Of a DNA stretch of 64,000 nt, positions 1 to 13,215 are shown one piece after another; positions within the stretch are counted from its first letter, which is position 1; each line of letters opens with the position of its first letter. The position numbers and the translations under genes are program-made. The DNA is from Nautilus pompilius. Lineage: Eukaryota > Mollusca > Cephalopoda > Nautilida > Nautilidae. A model generated the notes under the pieces. That model was not told where the DNA came from. It saw only the letters and a program-made list of their open reading frames with translations, and made no database searches. The stretch spans positions 208,501 through 272,500 of the forward strand of contig JACATO010001097.1 of NCBI GenBank assembly GCA_018389105.1, in the 5' to 3' direction.

Positions 1-527
1 GAATCCTTATTGTCTATTTAGGAGCACGCTGGGCTTAAGGAATCCGTATTGTCTATTTAGGAGCACGCTGGGCTTAAGGAATCCGTATTGTCTATTTAGG
101 AGCATGCTGGGCTTAAGGAATCTGTATTGTCTATTTAGGAGCACGCTGGGCTTAAGGAATCTGTATTGTCTATTTAGGAGCACGCTGGGCTTAAGGAATC
201 CGTATTGTTTATTTAGGAGCACGCTGAGCTTAAGGAATCCTTATTGTCTATTTAGGAGCACGCTGGGCTTAAGGAATCCGTATTGTCTATTTAGGAGCAT
301 GCTGGGCTTAAGGAATCTGTATTATCTATTTAGGAGCACGCTGGGCTTAAGGAATCTGTATTGTCTATTTAGGAGCACGCTGGGCTTAAGGAATCTGTAT
401 TGTCTATTTAGGAGCACGCTGGGCTTAAGGAATCCGTATTGTCTATTTAGGAGCACGCTGGGCTTAAGGAATCTGTATTATCTATTTAGGAGCACGCTGG
501 GCTTAAGGAATCTGTATTGTCTATTTC
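1..527. repeat. 39-bp tandem minisatellite, cut by window edge
   Basis: About 13.5 head-to-tail copies of a 39-bp unit. The conserved part reads CTATTTAGGAGCACGCTGGG, followed by CTTAAGGAATC and a short variable TGTATTG segment. Copies differ by only one or two substitutions, for example GAATCC or GAATCT, and TTGTC or TTATC. The array begins before base 1, so its true length is unknown. It stops abruptly in unique sequence after 'ctatttcc' near 527. Because 39 is a multiple of three, frames stay open through it on both strands (13-residue repeats LGLRNPYCLFRST on + and MLLNRQYGFLKPS on -). I see no splice site or flanking coding sequence to suggest that it is translated. Confidence 0.95.
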
Positions 528-3500
528 CGACAAAACTCAATGGTATCGTTCGTCTTTAGCACTTTATACAATAAACCAACACAAGTTTGCATTACCAGCG
601 GTCTGTGGAGAGTAAATTCGGCTCTCTTAATTCTTCCACGTCAGTTGTGGTGTTAGTTTTCCTACGAAGTCCAGCTGCTTCTCATAATAGAAATCTTAAA
701 GGTGAACCATCCTGTTTTTCTTTCTTTTAATTATTTTTAAGAAAAATATTAAGCCAAAATTTTTTCTATAGCTTTAATTTTCATTTATTTTGGTATTGAA
801 ATTTACTGAATTGCAACAAGAGTTTTAAAAATGAATTTTTTTTAAAAAAAATTAAATCAACAGCATTTGTTTTGTTAATTTTTGTTAAAATAATTGCTTT
901 CAGCAATTCTAAAGAAAAAAAAACTTGTTTTCTTTTTCGTAATGATTATTTTGTTGTAGAATTTGAAGAATGTTATTACATATGAGAAGTGTTAGGAATT
1001 CAAAGTGGCCTAGGAAGGGTTACACAAACATTTAAACTAAATAGGAATACTCTGAAAAAACCGCTGAGCTCCTCAGCATAATGTAGCACCAAATCTACTA
1101 CCGGTATTAATGATGACTCTTTTTTTGTTAACAAAGAAACAAAATAAAAACACAAACAAATAACTGGTTCATTAGATTTCAGCATACATTTACTAGGATG
1201 TCTTCCTGTACGAAGGGCCTCCGGACGGAAACCGTCGGTTCGATGCTAGTGGGGGAGCCTGATAAAATCCCGTATCATTTAGACCCCTGACTTAGAAAAG
1301 GAAACTGCGATTACGGACTTGATTTTAACCTGGGTTCATTGGCTTGCATCCAACCTGGCTGATAGGGTGATCTGGTGTATGACTATGTCTGTACTGCAGT
1401 TTGGCGTTTTTGCATATTCACACTCTCTAAAAACACAACACCCAGCTGTGTTCGCCATGGCATAAGAACCACGAACGACGCGTGAAAATGGGCAGATGTG
1501 AGGGTTTGAATTTCCGTCCTAGATGACGCGACGTCACATGACATACAGGTTCTCGTCAGTGTCTGGTACAGGCTACTCCTCGCTATGGCACACGAATTAA
1601 AGCGAGCTGCTTCAGGGACAGCCATGTACGTTGCATCCTCGCCGCTGAGATGCCGTTTTTTCTCTTTCCTCCCTTGTTGTAGCGATACGGCAGACTGTTG
1701 AGAAGTCTCCGCCAAGCGAGTCTATGCTGGTGGGGGCGATCACTTAGGGTAGAAATTAGACTTGGATCGAACCATGATAGGTCTGCACCGAGAAAACTTC
1801 TGCTTTAATAACTGCAAGGCACAGGGTAGTGCTTACATGTTTCTGAGTTTCCAGATTTTTGTTCGAAACTCCCAGTTTACTGCGCCAAAAAAAAAAAATA
1901 TATATATATATCACTGCTCGACAGCTACCCACACAGTGATGCTGACAACTGCCGGATATGTTGCGCTCTCGGACTGGCGAATTGTAAACCCTTCGTGTGG
2001 ACGACGGATAAACAGCAAACTTAGTTATCAACCAATGGCGAATTAAACGGTAGTTCGTTTGTAAGAACGACTTTTGTTCCGTATCTTGTTAGAGATCCCT
2101 GTGTAAACGGGTGACGTATCAGGAGGGCTCCGTAGGCCATCCGATGTCAACCTCTTGAAGCTAGTGATTGGATGTACTGGTGCATAGAGTGTCTTTGCAC
2201 CATTTTCGAAACTGAGTTAATGGATACTGAAGCTGCATTATAGCACCTGGTTGGCCAGACGTAGCCTATCCGGAAACTCCCCGTATTAGTTACCCATCGG
2301 CTCTCGAAATATTTGGTTTTTGTCAGTCATTTTCTGGTCATAATAGTTCCTCTGTAAAGAATGTCCTTTTTCTTTAAAAGTAAATTGAAAAAAAAGAAAT
2401 TTTTAAATTTACAATTTGATTCGCCTGACAGCCCTGTGAGTTTCTAGGTTGTGTCTTTGTTCTCTAACGTTCGTGATGATGAAGCGCACCAGGTACTGTT
2501 CTCAAACAACACCGTTCCTAACTGTCGATCTCTTTTCTAGAGTCTTTTAAGACCGTCAGCGCCAATAAGATACACACACAAACAAATATTTGGATTTTCG
2601 TAGCAATTATTCTCTCCTCAGTGAGCGAGCAGTTTGGTCTTCTCTAGTTTAAAGAGCTATTCCAATCTGTGATTCTTAAAAGCTCGCTTAAAACGAAACG
2701 TTTGTCAAATATTATGAAAGATATCACAGATGGCAAATGTATTCTTGGCATTTATTCTATCCCATTTAGCCGTGAGCACGTTTTTCGTCGGTCAGACACA
2801 ATCTTTTTAAAAAATATTACGGTCTGTGAGAGCAGAAATTCCGTCCATGAGGGTAATTATCTCTAATCTGCGTTGGCTTTTCATATGTTAACGTGAACCA
2901 TAACAGCTTGGCCTGAGAGCAATTCTTAGCGGGTGGATCCAATAAAAACAGAGAGAAATCAAAAGAACCTACACGGTAATGTTATTAGTAGAAAGAGAGC
3001 CTTAGAATTCACAATATTTGGTTTTTCTTTTCTAAAGCAAAAAAAAACAGTTATACACTTAGATTAGGAAAAAGTTACGCGCAGTTAAATAGTTCCGTTC
3101 ACAATTCATCGATCATTTTCCACATTAGGTTAACTTCGTGACCTTTCATTTCTAAGTAAAAAAAAAGTCTTCGAGGGTTTATACCCCCCCCGTTACTTAC
3201 GGTGGTGTTTCATTCCAGTCTAAAGATTGCACTACACCCGAGGAATTTCCAGGAATATTCAGCGGATCGGAGTAGTGGCGAAGAAGGTGAAGCGTATCTC
3301 TGACTGGTTGATCGTCGTTAGCGTCGACTCATTCTTTGCTTTCAAGCCGGTACGAAGGCGCATCATCTCGCTCTAATCGATTAGCTATCTTGTTTTCGAA
3401 GAAAAATCAGGATGTTCTCTGGCAATCCACCGAGCTGCGAAACATTGCCTCTGCTTTACAGATACAAGCAACACCATAGTAACCCCAAAGACGTACAACT

Positions 3501-5258
3501 GGTTTGGGAATCAACTATGCATCACGGAAGTCGAACTCATCATGACCTCAGACATCACAGGAACATCAGTTCCTCTAATTTTCTTTACGAGACCCGGAGA
3601 AGTTTCTTTTACGCGGGTCAAGAGACCAAAGCAACGGAATACCCTGGGGCTAAAGGACTCCATCTCCTTACCCGATCGCTGTCACCTGCTAGCTTTACCT
3701 GTACAAGATTTAGGCGCAATGATTGAAAGATTCCTCCCCACACCATAACGCTTCATTCAAAGTCAGACACAACCCACCCCGTTAACATCTGAGATGCAGA
3801 ACACTGTTTGTGGTGATGGCCAAACCAATCATTTCGCGGTTGGCTGAGTTGCATCAACAACTGGGGACTCATTCATTCATAAAGAGGTAATGGCTGTACC
3901 ATTTTGTTTAATGGTTACAAACAATATTTATATTTAAAGAAACGTTGTAAACATTTCAATGTAAACACCCTGGTCTGGTCGAATTCCCCCCTTTTTTATT
4001 CTGTAAGGGAACGCTTTATAAGACAGGATAGGGCGCGAGGCGCATGCGTAATGTTGTCTCGTCAACCCCAGCCTTTTTATAACCGTTCTAATGCGTTGCC
4101 AATGAAATAAAAAGCTAATAATAATAATAATAGTTTAGTCATGATACGGCTTCACGCATGAATAATCACAGATAACCATTTTACTGTAAACCTTGTTCAC
4201 ATATTATTTCGATGTTTTAAGACTATAGAAAGAATCCGAGTTTGGATTGCTCACGTGAAGGGCTGCTGTTGGAGGATGTCGGCTGGTGGGGTTAATTAAA
4301 TGAAGAGGAGGAGGAAGGGGAAGATTGAGAAGGGGCAAGAACCTCTTCCGGTGGTGCTGAAGCCGATGTTACCGAGGTCGATGAAGTTGCCTTTGGTTCC
4401 CTTTAGGCATTGATTTAAAAAAAAAAAAAACGGTCGAGAGAGGACCGTACAGAGGCTTCCTTCCTCTCATCATTAACGGCCTTGACCACGACTCCGCTGA
4501 CCTTGGTCCATCTGGAGATGTTAGAGTTCCGCCTCTCAAAACAGGCTAGGCCGTAATTTACTTAAAATGTCGGATTGCTGTTATGAATCCACAGCACAAT
4601 TTCTACCGCACATCGTCCTGGAGAGATGTACTTACCGCATTATTTCTGACCTTAGCTTTTAAGATGCTATGCAACTACAACGTTAAGTGTAATTTTTTTA
4701 GTGATACATTTAGCGGATGACTCTCAAGTCGCGAACGTTGAAAGATTTCGTAAGAGTGAGAATTGATCGAAAAGCATTTATCAGAGACAGGAATATATAG
4801 AAAACCGAAGAAAGGAAGGGGTGGGGAGATTCTCGATATAGGCGATTTAACTATACACAAAATTTAACATATTGGATTTTAGATTTCCAATAAGGGGCAT
4901 TGGGCCTTTCAGATTAACTAAGATTTCTGAGTTTGAACAGCAACAGATTCTTTTGTTCCTCTGCATCGGCATTTAGAAATACAACGGTTCGTAAGCATAA
5001 ATTGGCTGAAGTTTTTGCCCGGCTCGGAAAGTGCAAATCATCAACGTCCTTGAGGACACCATGATGTCAGGACGGCTTCATGTCCACCCTTTAATAGATG
5101 ATTTAAACTTCGCCCTAGTTTCTTTCTTACCTCTTCCATTGTTAATCAAAACGTATTGCGAATTCGCAGTAAGTCGCGATTGTTTCCATGGTGGTGGTGG
5201 TTGTTGTTACTGATCGTCTCCCGTGATCATAAACAAGGGCCGGGATCCGGGGGGGGGG
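528..5258. other. AT-rich stretch without a recognisable gene
   Basis: I see no transposase, splice-bounded exon or RNA gene here. It contains homopolymer A/T runs around 720-930, a short A-run joined to a TA tract at 1887-1912, a six-copy ATA run near 4113-4132, and a C7 run near 3185. The open frames at 3412-3726 and 3542-3748 (+) lack convincing splice borders and look like chance. Confidence 0.6.
1887..1912. repeat. A-run plus (TA)n microsatellite
   Basis: Twelve A residues run directly into a TA dinucleotide tract of about seven copies. This is a simple sequence with no further context. Confidence 0.85.
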
Positions 5259-5626
5259 AGCGCGATACCGGAGGTCGACACCAGGGTGCGCCCGCAGCGC
5301 TCCGACTTCGACCAACTCGACGAACCTAGCGAAATCCGCCTACCAGAACTCTTCACGTTTAGAGGTAAGAGAAAACCTCACTAAAGGACCGCCGGCGCAC
5401 AACATCAGCAAAACCCGAGGACAATTCCTCTTGGTGCTACACTGGCGATTTCGAAAGAGAACGGTGCAGTTCTCAGAACAGAAGCCCGAGGGGTAAAGCT
5501 ATGGTCGAGTTGCTCCAACAGGTGATAATCCCCACGCTAGAGGAACGGATTTTCCGAGCCGTGACGCGACTCTCCACCGATTCATCTCTGCAAGACTATC
5601 ATTTCCAAGATACTCCAAGTTTGTAA
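5259..5626 (+). CDS. coding-like open segment, two overlapping frames, unidentified
   Basis: In this CpG-rich patch one frame is open from just after a G9-10 run to a stop at 5382-5384. It reads acidic, plausible peptide such as RSDFDQLDEPSEIRLPELF. A second frame, shifted by one, is open for 86 codons from 5369 to the stop at 5624-5626. It includes an in-frame ATG near 5503 followed by VELLQQVIIPTLEERIFRAV. GTAAGAG at the junction could be a splice donor for the first frame; alternatively a one-base shift has split one longer frame. I recognise no domain, and no clear acceptor precedes the segment. It could be a host exon, a decayed element, or chance openness in GC-rich DNA. Confidence 0.25.
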
Positions 5627-7377
5627 AACGTGTGAACAACTGCAAGACAGCAAAAAGCAACCGTCAAAGTTTACACGCCGTAATCTCTTCAAGTAATTCG
5701 AACGAAGAAGACGACGAAAGCTTCCTTCTTTTCGGAGAGCGTACTGAAAAAGTAAGAGCCTTCCTCCGTTCTCTCGTGTTTGGAAGCCCGCCCCACCCAG
5801 CTCATCCTTTTTTGTCTGCCTTCGTACCAGTGCTTTAAAAATGTCTCCATCTAGATGCGGATTGTTATTGCTTAAACGAACACGAACATTTAATTCTCGG
5901 TTAAATGCCAGAGAAGGAAATTAACAGCTAACCTGGCCTTTGTTATCGATATAATTCATCCATCGGGCCAGCTAGCTTTGATTTTGTATTGAGCCTTACT
6001 CGAGCATGACATTTGTTCGCGGAGGCAAATCCAGTTTATCGGACCCCTCCCCCCGGCCTACCGCCGTGAAGCCGTACGTTTTCTCCCTTTCAATTACCGT
6101 GGCGTCGCATAATTAAAGAAAAACCCCGGTAGCGATCTAAGCTCACCTTAATGGCCACTCCGAGGGGGGGGAAGAGGAAGCAAATCTCGCTAAACGCTTG
6201 ATCGATTGTTGGAGGGCTGCTTAATTTCTTTCGCCAGTTCGAATGGTCCGGGAATAATTGAACTTCCACGACCGAGAATACGTCAACTCTAAGACGGGGC
6301 CGAAGCGTTACGCTGGAATATAATGGGAAGAAGAAAAAAAAACAAACAATTCTTTGGGGGGGTAGCTATATCACCTGGCGTGGGCGTGAACTGTGCACTG
6401 GAATAATTGGATCCCGGTGAATCACGCGATGTATAGAAAAGAAGAAAGCACGATTGATTTGCGAGTATCGGGTAATAGCGAGAGCGTATTAACCAAAGAT
6501 AAGCTGTAGTCCATAATTCTGGTTTTATGAAGAAAGTAATGTGCTGTCTCGCATTATGTTGTTATAGTCCTTCTAATTCAAAAAAAAAAAAAAAAATAGA
6601 ATTTAATTTAGTAACGCAGTCGCATAACCATTACCGTATAGAGATTGTATATGGCCCCGTGTCGGTTCTGATGGCTGGGGCGTGTGAAAGAGCCAGCTAT
6701 TATTTAACACGATTACATCGAAAAATAGAAAATGGCGCCGCTGATCAGCCTTAAGCGGGTCCGGCAGATTAGTCGCCAACCCTTAGTACTGCTTATTTCG
6801 ATGTGGGAATTCAGGGTCATTTAACATCCAGAGAGAAGCAAAATTAAGGACAACCGCCATTGCTCGGAAAGACTTGACCGTGTGTGTGTCGTCTTATTGA
6901 AGGGTTTACGTTTGACGTCGTCGGGACGGCAGCTGCTTCCGTCGCGTTGTCACCCACCAAGACAAGTCGGATTTATTGATAGAGCCGATAATACCGGATC
7001 AGTATCGTCGTTTCCGTCGGTCCACGACATCGCGCCGAGGCGTGGCTGACAGTCTCGAACGTAGCGCGCGCGCGCGCGCCCCCTATCGGGGGGGGTTCTA
7101 TTCATAGATCCGAAATGACGTCACTCCCATTTCCAGTTCCCTGGAATGAACACCAGATGGTAAACTTAGTCTTGAAACGAGGAAGAGGGGACGTTTCTCC
7201 TTTAGGAAAGAAATGACAATATTCGTACGGCTTACGGTTCATACCTAACAGACGGAACAATGTGCAATTTCCGAAAGGTATTGTATTACACAAGAATTCC
7301 TGCCATGACAAACGATGCAATTTTCTGAAATGAAACAGAAAAATTACCAAATTAAAGAACCATATCAAGTTACTTAC
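5627..7377. other. non-coding stretch with a CpG-rich, Z-DNA-prone patch
   Basis: I identified no gene. The interval around 6890-7100 is CpG-dense and ends in an alternating GC tract and a G run (listed separately). A solo CRE palindrome TGACGTCA lies at 7116-7123. An A15 run sits near 6582. Confidence 0.5.
7063..7096. repeat. (CG)n alternating tract followed by G run
   Basis: Alternating GC/CG of about eight dinucleotides ends in CCCC, and after a few bases comes a G9 run. Alternating purine-pyrimidine GC tracts can adopt Z-DNA; that is a property of the sequence class and is not shown here. Confidence 0.8.
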
Positions 7378-7546
7378 AGGTTCCCGACAGGATCGAAAAG
7401 CCACGGCCAATGAAATCACACGTCCCAGAAGCTTCGGAAAAGGCCTCTGTGAGGCTGGCAAAGAACGAGTAGGACTGTTCGCTACTGATTGGCTCTGACC
7501 AGTAGACCGTTGTCCCATACGTTACCTTTTCCGGTGCGTGGACCGA
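7378..7546 (-). CDS. candidate internal exon, unidentified protein
   Basis: On the minus strand a T-rich tract ending in CAG is followed by 169 bases open in one frame (56 codons plus one base), then CCT|GTAAGT, a near-perfect donor. The reading starts SVHAPEKVTYGTTVYWSEP and ends CDFIGRGFSILSGT; the segment is balanced in base composition against an AT-rich surround. It begins in phase 0 and ends in phase 1. The candidate exon at 12761-12891 on the same strand ends in phase 0, so the two could be joined. I do not recognise the family. It has one cysteine and no membrane segment. It could still be a chance open stretch, but it is among the best splice-bounded candidates in the window. Confidence 0.35.
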
Positions 7547-10500
7547 CTGAAAAAAAAAAAAACAACAACACAACAAAAAAAAAGGTAACTTGGATAATTA
7601 ATAACAGATAAAGAATTGAAAATGGTAATTGTATTTAATTTAAAATAGGGTTTCTTTTTCTACTTCATTGTAGATCGTAGCGTTCTAGTCTGCTGTGGCT
7701 TAGGGACCGACTTCGATCTCTGATGAGGCGGGCACCTGGTGATCTGGCAAATCTTTAGAGCTCGCCTACTCAGCTAGAAGTAACGATCGCATATCTTCAG
7801 TTAAAAGGTTTTAAAGACGGACTGGTACTAAAACTACGGAAACAGTTTAAGCATCGAAAAATGACCCTTGATTTAAGATGCCAGAGACGGCTGGATAAAA
7901 GACCGAAAGAATCAAGTTTGCGCTGTAAAGAGCGGGAATAAACTTTCTCGATGTCTGGACAAGGGAGAATACGAGACATCGGTATTGCGAACAGGATATC
8001 TATTAATAATTCTATCACATATGGGAACGATTTTCCCTTAAGGTATATTCTGCGACTGTGATTTTGCTATTATTCTAGAATGGACTTTTTCTCACGTTGT
8101 AAAGAGAAGACGCCATTATAGATTTTTTTCGTTCGGGTATTTGAATAAATCACATTCTTCTTGCTCTAATAATATGCATCTCTTCCTGGCCCCGGGGAGT
8201 TATTTCAGACGCCGTCGTAGCTGCAGCTAACGGAGATTGGAGACAATACATTCAAATACAATTACGCTTTTTCTGTATTCGTGCAGCAAGGTTTTGTACG
8301 AATACAAAGGAAAAACAAAACAAACAGAACAAAACAGGGATGCTTTTGTTGTTTATAGAAGCATAGATACAGATAATCAAAAGAAGCAGAAAGTTTTGTA
8401 CACTCTTCTTTGTACCTGAAATAAGCACCCAGCTGATTCCTAAAACCGATGTCACGTTTAACGTCTATCGCTTGGCGTCGCGAGCCGTTACCAGCTGGTG
8501 GGTCTGGACGGTCAGCAACAAAAGAAAATCGTTCCGACATCTAAGCTTCTCTGAAGTTGTCATTGTGCCCGTGTCTATTGCTACAATTGTAATCCTTCCT
8601 ATAGTACTACGTCGGCTTTTTAGTTCGCTTGCCAGCCCAGCATCGTTAGTTTTTGAACTGGGTAAAATACCTGGGGGGATCGGTGAGATACGGGACTCGT
8701 CTCTAGAGAGGAAGGTAATTAATATACGTCCATCCTGCGCCGAGTGATGCAGATCTGAAAAGGTGGAGCGCAAGAGTGCATCCCAGGCGATTTGTACAAA
8801 AGGTTAATAATAGCTGACCATAAATGCACTTGCGTTATATAGGCGGTCACTTTATTTAACTTGATCGAACCGGTTTCCTTTACAACAGCGTTAACAAAAG
8901 CAACAGAACAAAGCCGCGCGAGCCGCTTTACTAAGCTTCATCACGAGTCCTCTCTAAATAGCTAATCCACACACCTGCCAACTCGTGTATCCAAGGCCTC
9001 CTAATGAAAGCATCCCAGAGACAACGAGCAGACAATAATAATTAATGTCACCTGTCATACCCTCAGCGAAAAGTAATCGATCGATAGATCAATAACGGCT
9101 CTAGCTGGCGTATCACAAAACGTACATCCCTGAAGACAACACAGGCGAGCAGAGGATGGATTCCTGTAATTTCCGCATCGGTTCTTTTAATTTTGTTTTA
9201 ACAGCCCATTTTTGACTATGGATACGTCACCTGAAAGTTAGAAATCAAAAAAAAAAGAGAGAGAAGAAAATATCCGCTAACCGTTATCGAGACATGGCAG
9301 AAATTTTGTGAATTTCCTTTCTTGAAAGTAAAGAGATACTGGGGGGGGACAGAAAAACCTTAACCCAGAAATTAAAGCAGCTCTTCTTCCAACCGATTTG
9401 CAACAATCGAAAGTAGAACTTTGTAAATAATGAAAGACGAACCGCAGTTAAGGTGATCAGAAAGAAGAAGAAATGTACCAGCTTTTCAAAAAACTGCCTC
9501 CAGATAATAATTTTAAAAAATGCAGAAAACATATCAAGCAAGGGGGGGGACGACTGGAATGAGTGAGCATTCCTGATACGGACGTTAACTGGAAGGTGCA
9601 ATGCTGTATGATGCCTCTAAACAGTAGAAATCTGCAAGATTATATATAAAATATTATATTCTCTATTGTGTTGTCAGTGAAGTTGACTGGTGGTCGTCAG
9701 AAGAGTTTCGCTTTCGACTCACTAATAAGCGAAAGCATTGAAACTGCAGTTATGACAGTCGGCAGGGGTCATGGCCCAAAGTAAGGCGAAGTCGGACAAA
9801 AAGAAAAAAAAAGAGAAGGCTATGTTGGCGCCGTCAGATGCTTCCTGCTCAGTGCAACCCATCTATGACTAAAGGTTTATCATAGCAACCAACATCCGTC
9901 GACGTCATTAGATCTGTTGACTATAAGCCAAAGACCATGATGATAAAGAGGTGATTACCGGAACCATTTCGAGATAGGAATTTGTATTTTATGTGACGTA
10001 TATATATATATATATATCTCAGAGTTGATAATAAAATCCTCGTATTTCTCCAAAAGTTTCCGAATCCGAATTTTATGGAATCTTTGTGCGTGTGCACAAG
10101 TTGTAGTAGTGGACAGAGTCATAAACTTCTTGGGCGTCATGGACTTCTGTTATCACCGTTCATTATCTGCCATGTGAGCTGACCTTGATGCCAATAGACA
10201 AATGGTTGTTTGGCCTATTCGTTTAGAGATTTACGAATTAACTGTTGTCTGAAAATTGCGGTATCTACAATTAGCGATGAATTTTGTTTAAATATCAGTT
10301 CGATCGACAAACGCCAGATTATAGTTTCTAGCATCTTTGTAAATCGATTAATTATAAATGATTCTAAATTGTGAAGCAGCTATTTTTTAAAAAAAGACAT
10401 AAAATGAACCAAACCAGAGAAAGAAAGAAAAAAAACGACGTTAATCTCATATTTTTCCAGCAACCGCTGTCCCATTTATTTTAAAATTGTTCTCAGAGAT

Positions 10501-11550
10501 TATCTTATTATCCGGCTTACCAAAATCCATCATGGCGCATTTTGGCCTTTTGATTAAGTCTGGTTTCCGATACCTATGCCGGTGAGTGCAAAGGTCTGCT
10601 ACATTTTGAAGAACCTATAGCTATAGAATTCACACACACACACAACAAAGCAACACTTCACAAATATCCAGATAATTCTTTTTAAAATAACAGAAAACAA
10701 ACGGGTCCATTCCATCTTACGGAGATAAGAAAAAAGGTATAAGATCAAATAAGGAAAGGCCCAGCTTAGCCGCGCTGTTTACTGCGAGCACATCATTCTC
10801 CACTGTTTCCCGAAGACCATATAAGTGGTTAAAGCGCAGATCTGGAGCCGGGGTCAAACCTAGCCCCTAGGATGGCTTACCAACCGGCCAGTGAAGCCGG
10901 CCATGTTTATTGTTGTGCACAGGTACCCGCGCTCACTCGCGGAAAGTCTGTACCTGTACAGAGCTAGATAAAACGGGGGGTCCAGCTGTAGCCGTGCGAT
11001 TGGGAAGCACTCATAAATGCTATCATCGCTGGAACTGTCAATTAACAGGATTCTGCGGTTTGTCGGTAGGCCGTCCGCCCGTCTGGGTCAACGAATCGTT
11101 TCTGTTCATCGTGAGTAAAGATCGGTCGCTATCCGACAGAGGTTCCGATAAACAAGCAGCGTGTATCAGGAGAGTTCCTTCACCTTGCTATGAGACAGAC
11201 AGACTGAAACATTATACCAAAATTTGATGCTTTGCTATTAGTCTAAAATTAGAAAAAAAATCTTTGCATCTAAATACTGAAATTCAAAAAAATAATTGGA
11301 TAAATCTACTTTATCCCGTCTTTGTGCTACTTCTCATCACATTCCATTTGAAGACTGGTCTCTGTTCGTTCGTTTCCAACATTGGCAGCCATTAGTCCTA
11401 CACCTGGCAGAAGCGTGTGGACGGTAATAATTCGAAAGGGCACATGCCATCGGCTCCAATCGAACATTCAGACGTCAGTTCTTGCTTCCCCATCCCCCTG
11501 CGAGCCACTTCTGTTTAGTTGGTGATCTGACTTCATCACTTATCGTTATC
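7547..11550. other. AT-rich non-coding stretch
   Basis: I see no recognisable gene or element. It holds a TA microsatellite at 9999-10018, a short CA run near 10632, and homopolymer runs. A 40-codon open segment on + ends at a GTGAGT-like donor near 10582, but nothing else supports it. Confidence 0.5.
9999..10018. repeat. (TA)n microsatellite
   Basis: About ten uninterrupted TA dinucleotides in AT-rich sequence. Confidence 0.85.
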
Positions 11551-11637
11551 ACTCTCTCTCTCTGTGTAATGACGTCATCTCTTTCTCTCTAATGACGTAA
11601 TCTCTATGTGCAATGACGTCATCTCTCTCTCTCTCTA
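11551..11637 (-). repeat. CRE-core minisatellite array 1 (short)
   Basis: About three and a half units on the CT-written strand: CT runs alternate with TAATGACGTCAT, TAATGACGTAAT and CAATGACGTCAT. This is the smallest member of the dispersed family whose unit couples a TGACGTCA palindrome to a GA/CT run. The second unit has lost the palindrome (TGACGTAA). Confidence 0.85.
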
Positions 11638-12760
11638 ACTGCTGCGTGCAGCCAAGCGGTCCCCAAAACACAGTGAGCCGAAACTCTCCTCAGCAATTTT
11701 CCTAGCTGGTGGCCCCTTTTCTCCCCTCCTTACTCAACAGGCCCCTCTGCTGTCTTTAGCTTCAAACATTTTTCTACAAATTCTAAACTAGAGTTTTTCA
11801 AAATATTTCAGAAAGTATTCCAGGTTAATACTCGCTAGTTAATCCACAAAACCTTCCAAGGATCCCTGTCTCCTCCGGTCGATCACGTTTCTTGGAGAAT
11901 GGTTGAGCTGGTCACAACTTTATTTCAGCTTTCTAAAAAATTGAATCGTTTCAAAGAGGATGCATTTATTGGATAGATTTTCTTCTGGAGAACAAATTTA
12001 TACCAAACCTTCCGATGACCCGGGTCATCTGCCCTCAATAATACTTCTTCCGGTCTTACGCTGTCCGGTGTTTCAACCCTTTCACTTTATTCTAGTACTT
12101 TCTTCACAGCAATAGAGCCCAATAAAATAAGAGCCTCCGGTCTGCGATATGATATAGTGCTGCTGTCATTGAACTGTGACGAGATGTGTGGAGCAGTCAG
12201 TGCACCTCTCGCTGACCTGCGTCCTTGACCTTGCACACTAGGGGTGAGGCCATGTTTGTTCATTCCCGATAACGTATGACGCACACCCTTAGGTAAAACA
12301 ACAAATGTGTTCTCGACTATATCTGTCTTTTTTAAAAGTCTGTTATTCCTTGACGTTCGTACCTGTCTTTCTTGCTAACACTATATCTTCACGGCCACTC
12401 TAAAACTCTCCCATAGGCACTATCGCCAATTAGAAACCATGTTAGACATCTGAGTTTTTCAAACCTCCACCGATCGATAGCTAAGGTGAATGTCACCGGA
12501 AGTCCACTCTTTTTTAGACGACAGATAGAAGGTAGAATACCTACAGCCCGTTCTGACGTAGGAGAGCAGGCCCTGGCATGCTCATTTGCTCTTGACAGAA
12601 TCACAATTCAAATAAAAGAAAGAAAAATCCCTAACGATCTTTATTAGGTATCTGTTGAAGCAGCCACAGAAACTGGTTTTCTTTTCAAAATAAAAAAATA
12701 TATATATAAATGTTCACTTTCGTAGTAAATCTTGGCCAGGTTTGAATTCACGCATCATAC

Positions 12761-12891
12761 CAAGTGAGACATATAGTGCAAACATGCTTTCATGCCACTA
12801 AGAGGCTTTGTGACGACATCTAATCTTAGATTATCCCTTCTCTCAGTTCTTACGATGTGCTTCACGCTGTGAAGTTCCCCATTACCAGTTA
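12761..12891 (-). CDS. candidate internal exon, unidentified protein
   Basis: On the minus strand a long T tract (about 13 T, then AATCCAAG) gives a strong acceptor. It is followed by 131 open bases (two bases plus 43 codons) and then TTG|GTATGA, an acceptable donor. The reading includes TGNGELHSVKHIVRTE and ends KACLHYMSHL. Phase runs from 1 to 0, compatible with splicing to the candidate exon at 7378-7546. The pattern of alternating hydrophobic residues (LRLDVV) suggests beta strands. I do not recognise the family. The acceptor is one of the best on this strand in the window. Confidence 0.33.
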
Positions 12892-13215
12892 CTTGGATTA
12901 AAAAAAAAAAAATTTTAATATCACGCAATATAAACACCTTTCGATCAATCTAAGACTAATCTGTCTGTGTTGTGAAACGGAGTGATAGAATTAACATTAA
13001 ATGTTCGCAGGGTTGTTCCGGTTTTATAACGAAGTGAATTAACAGAAGCATGTTTACTGCCTTTTCTACTTTCCTCACTGGTTGACTCTTAGCACTTCCA
13101 GGAATCGAAATCGCTTGCTGATTTAAGCGAATGGTCGTACGATTAACCTTAAATATATTTTAAGCTCTAATTATCGATGAAAGAGATGTCTGGAGAGTGC
13201 GTTGACAAACCCAGA

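Noticed and set aside
1201-1260. GGTTCGATGCTAG resembling a tRNA B box
   Set aside because: It does not match GGTTCGANTCC and no cloverleaf can be drawn around it.
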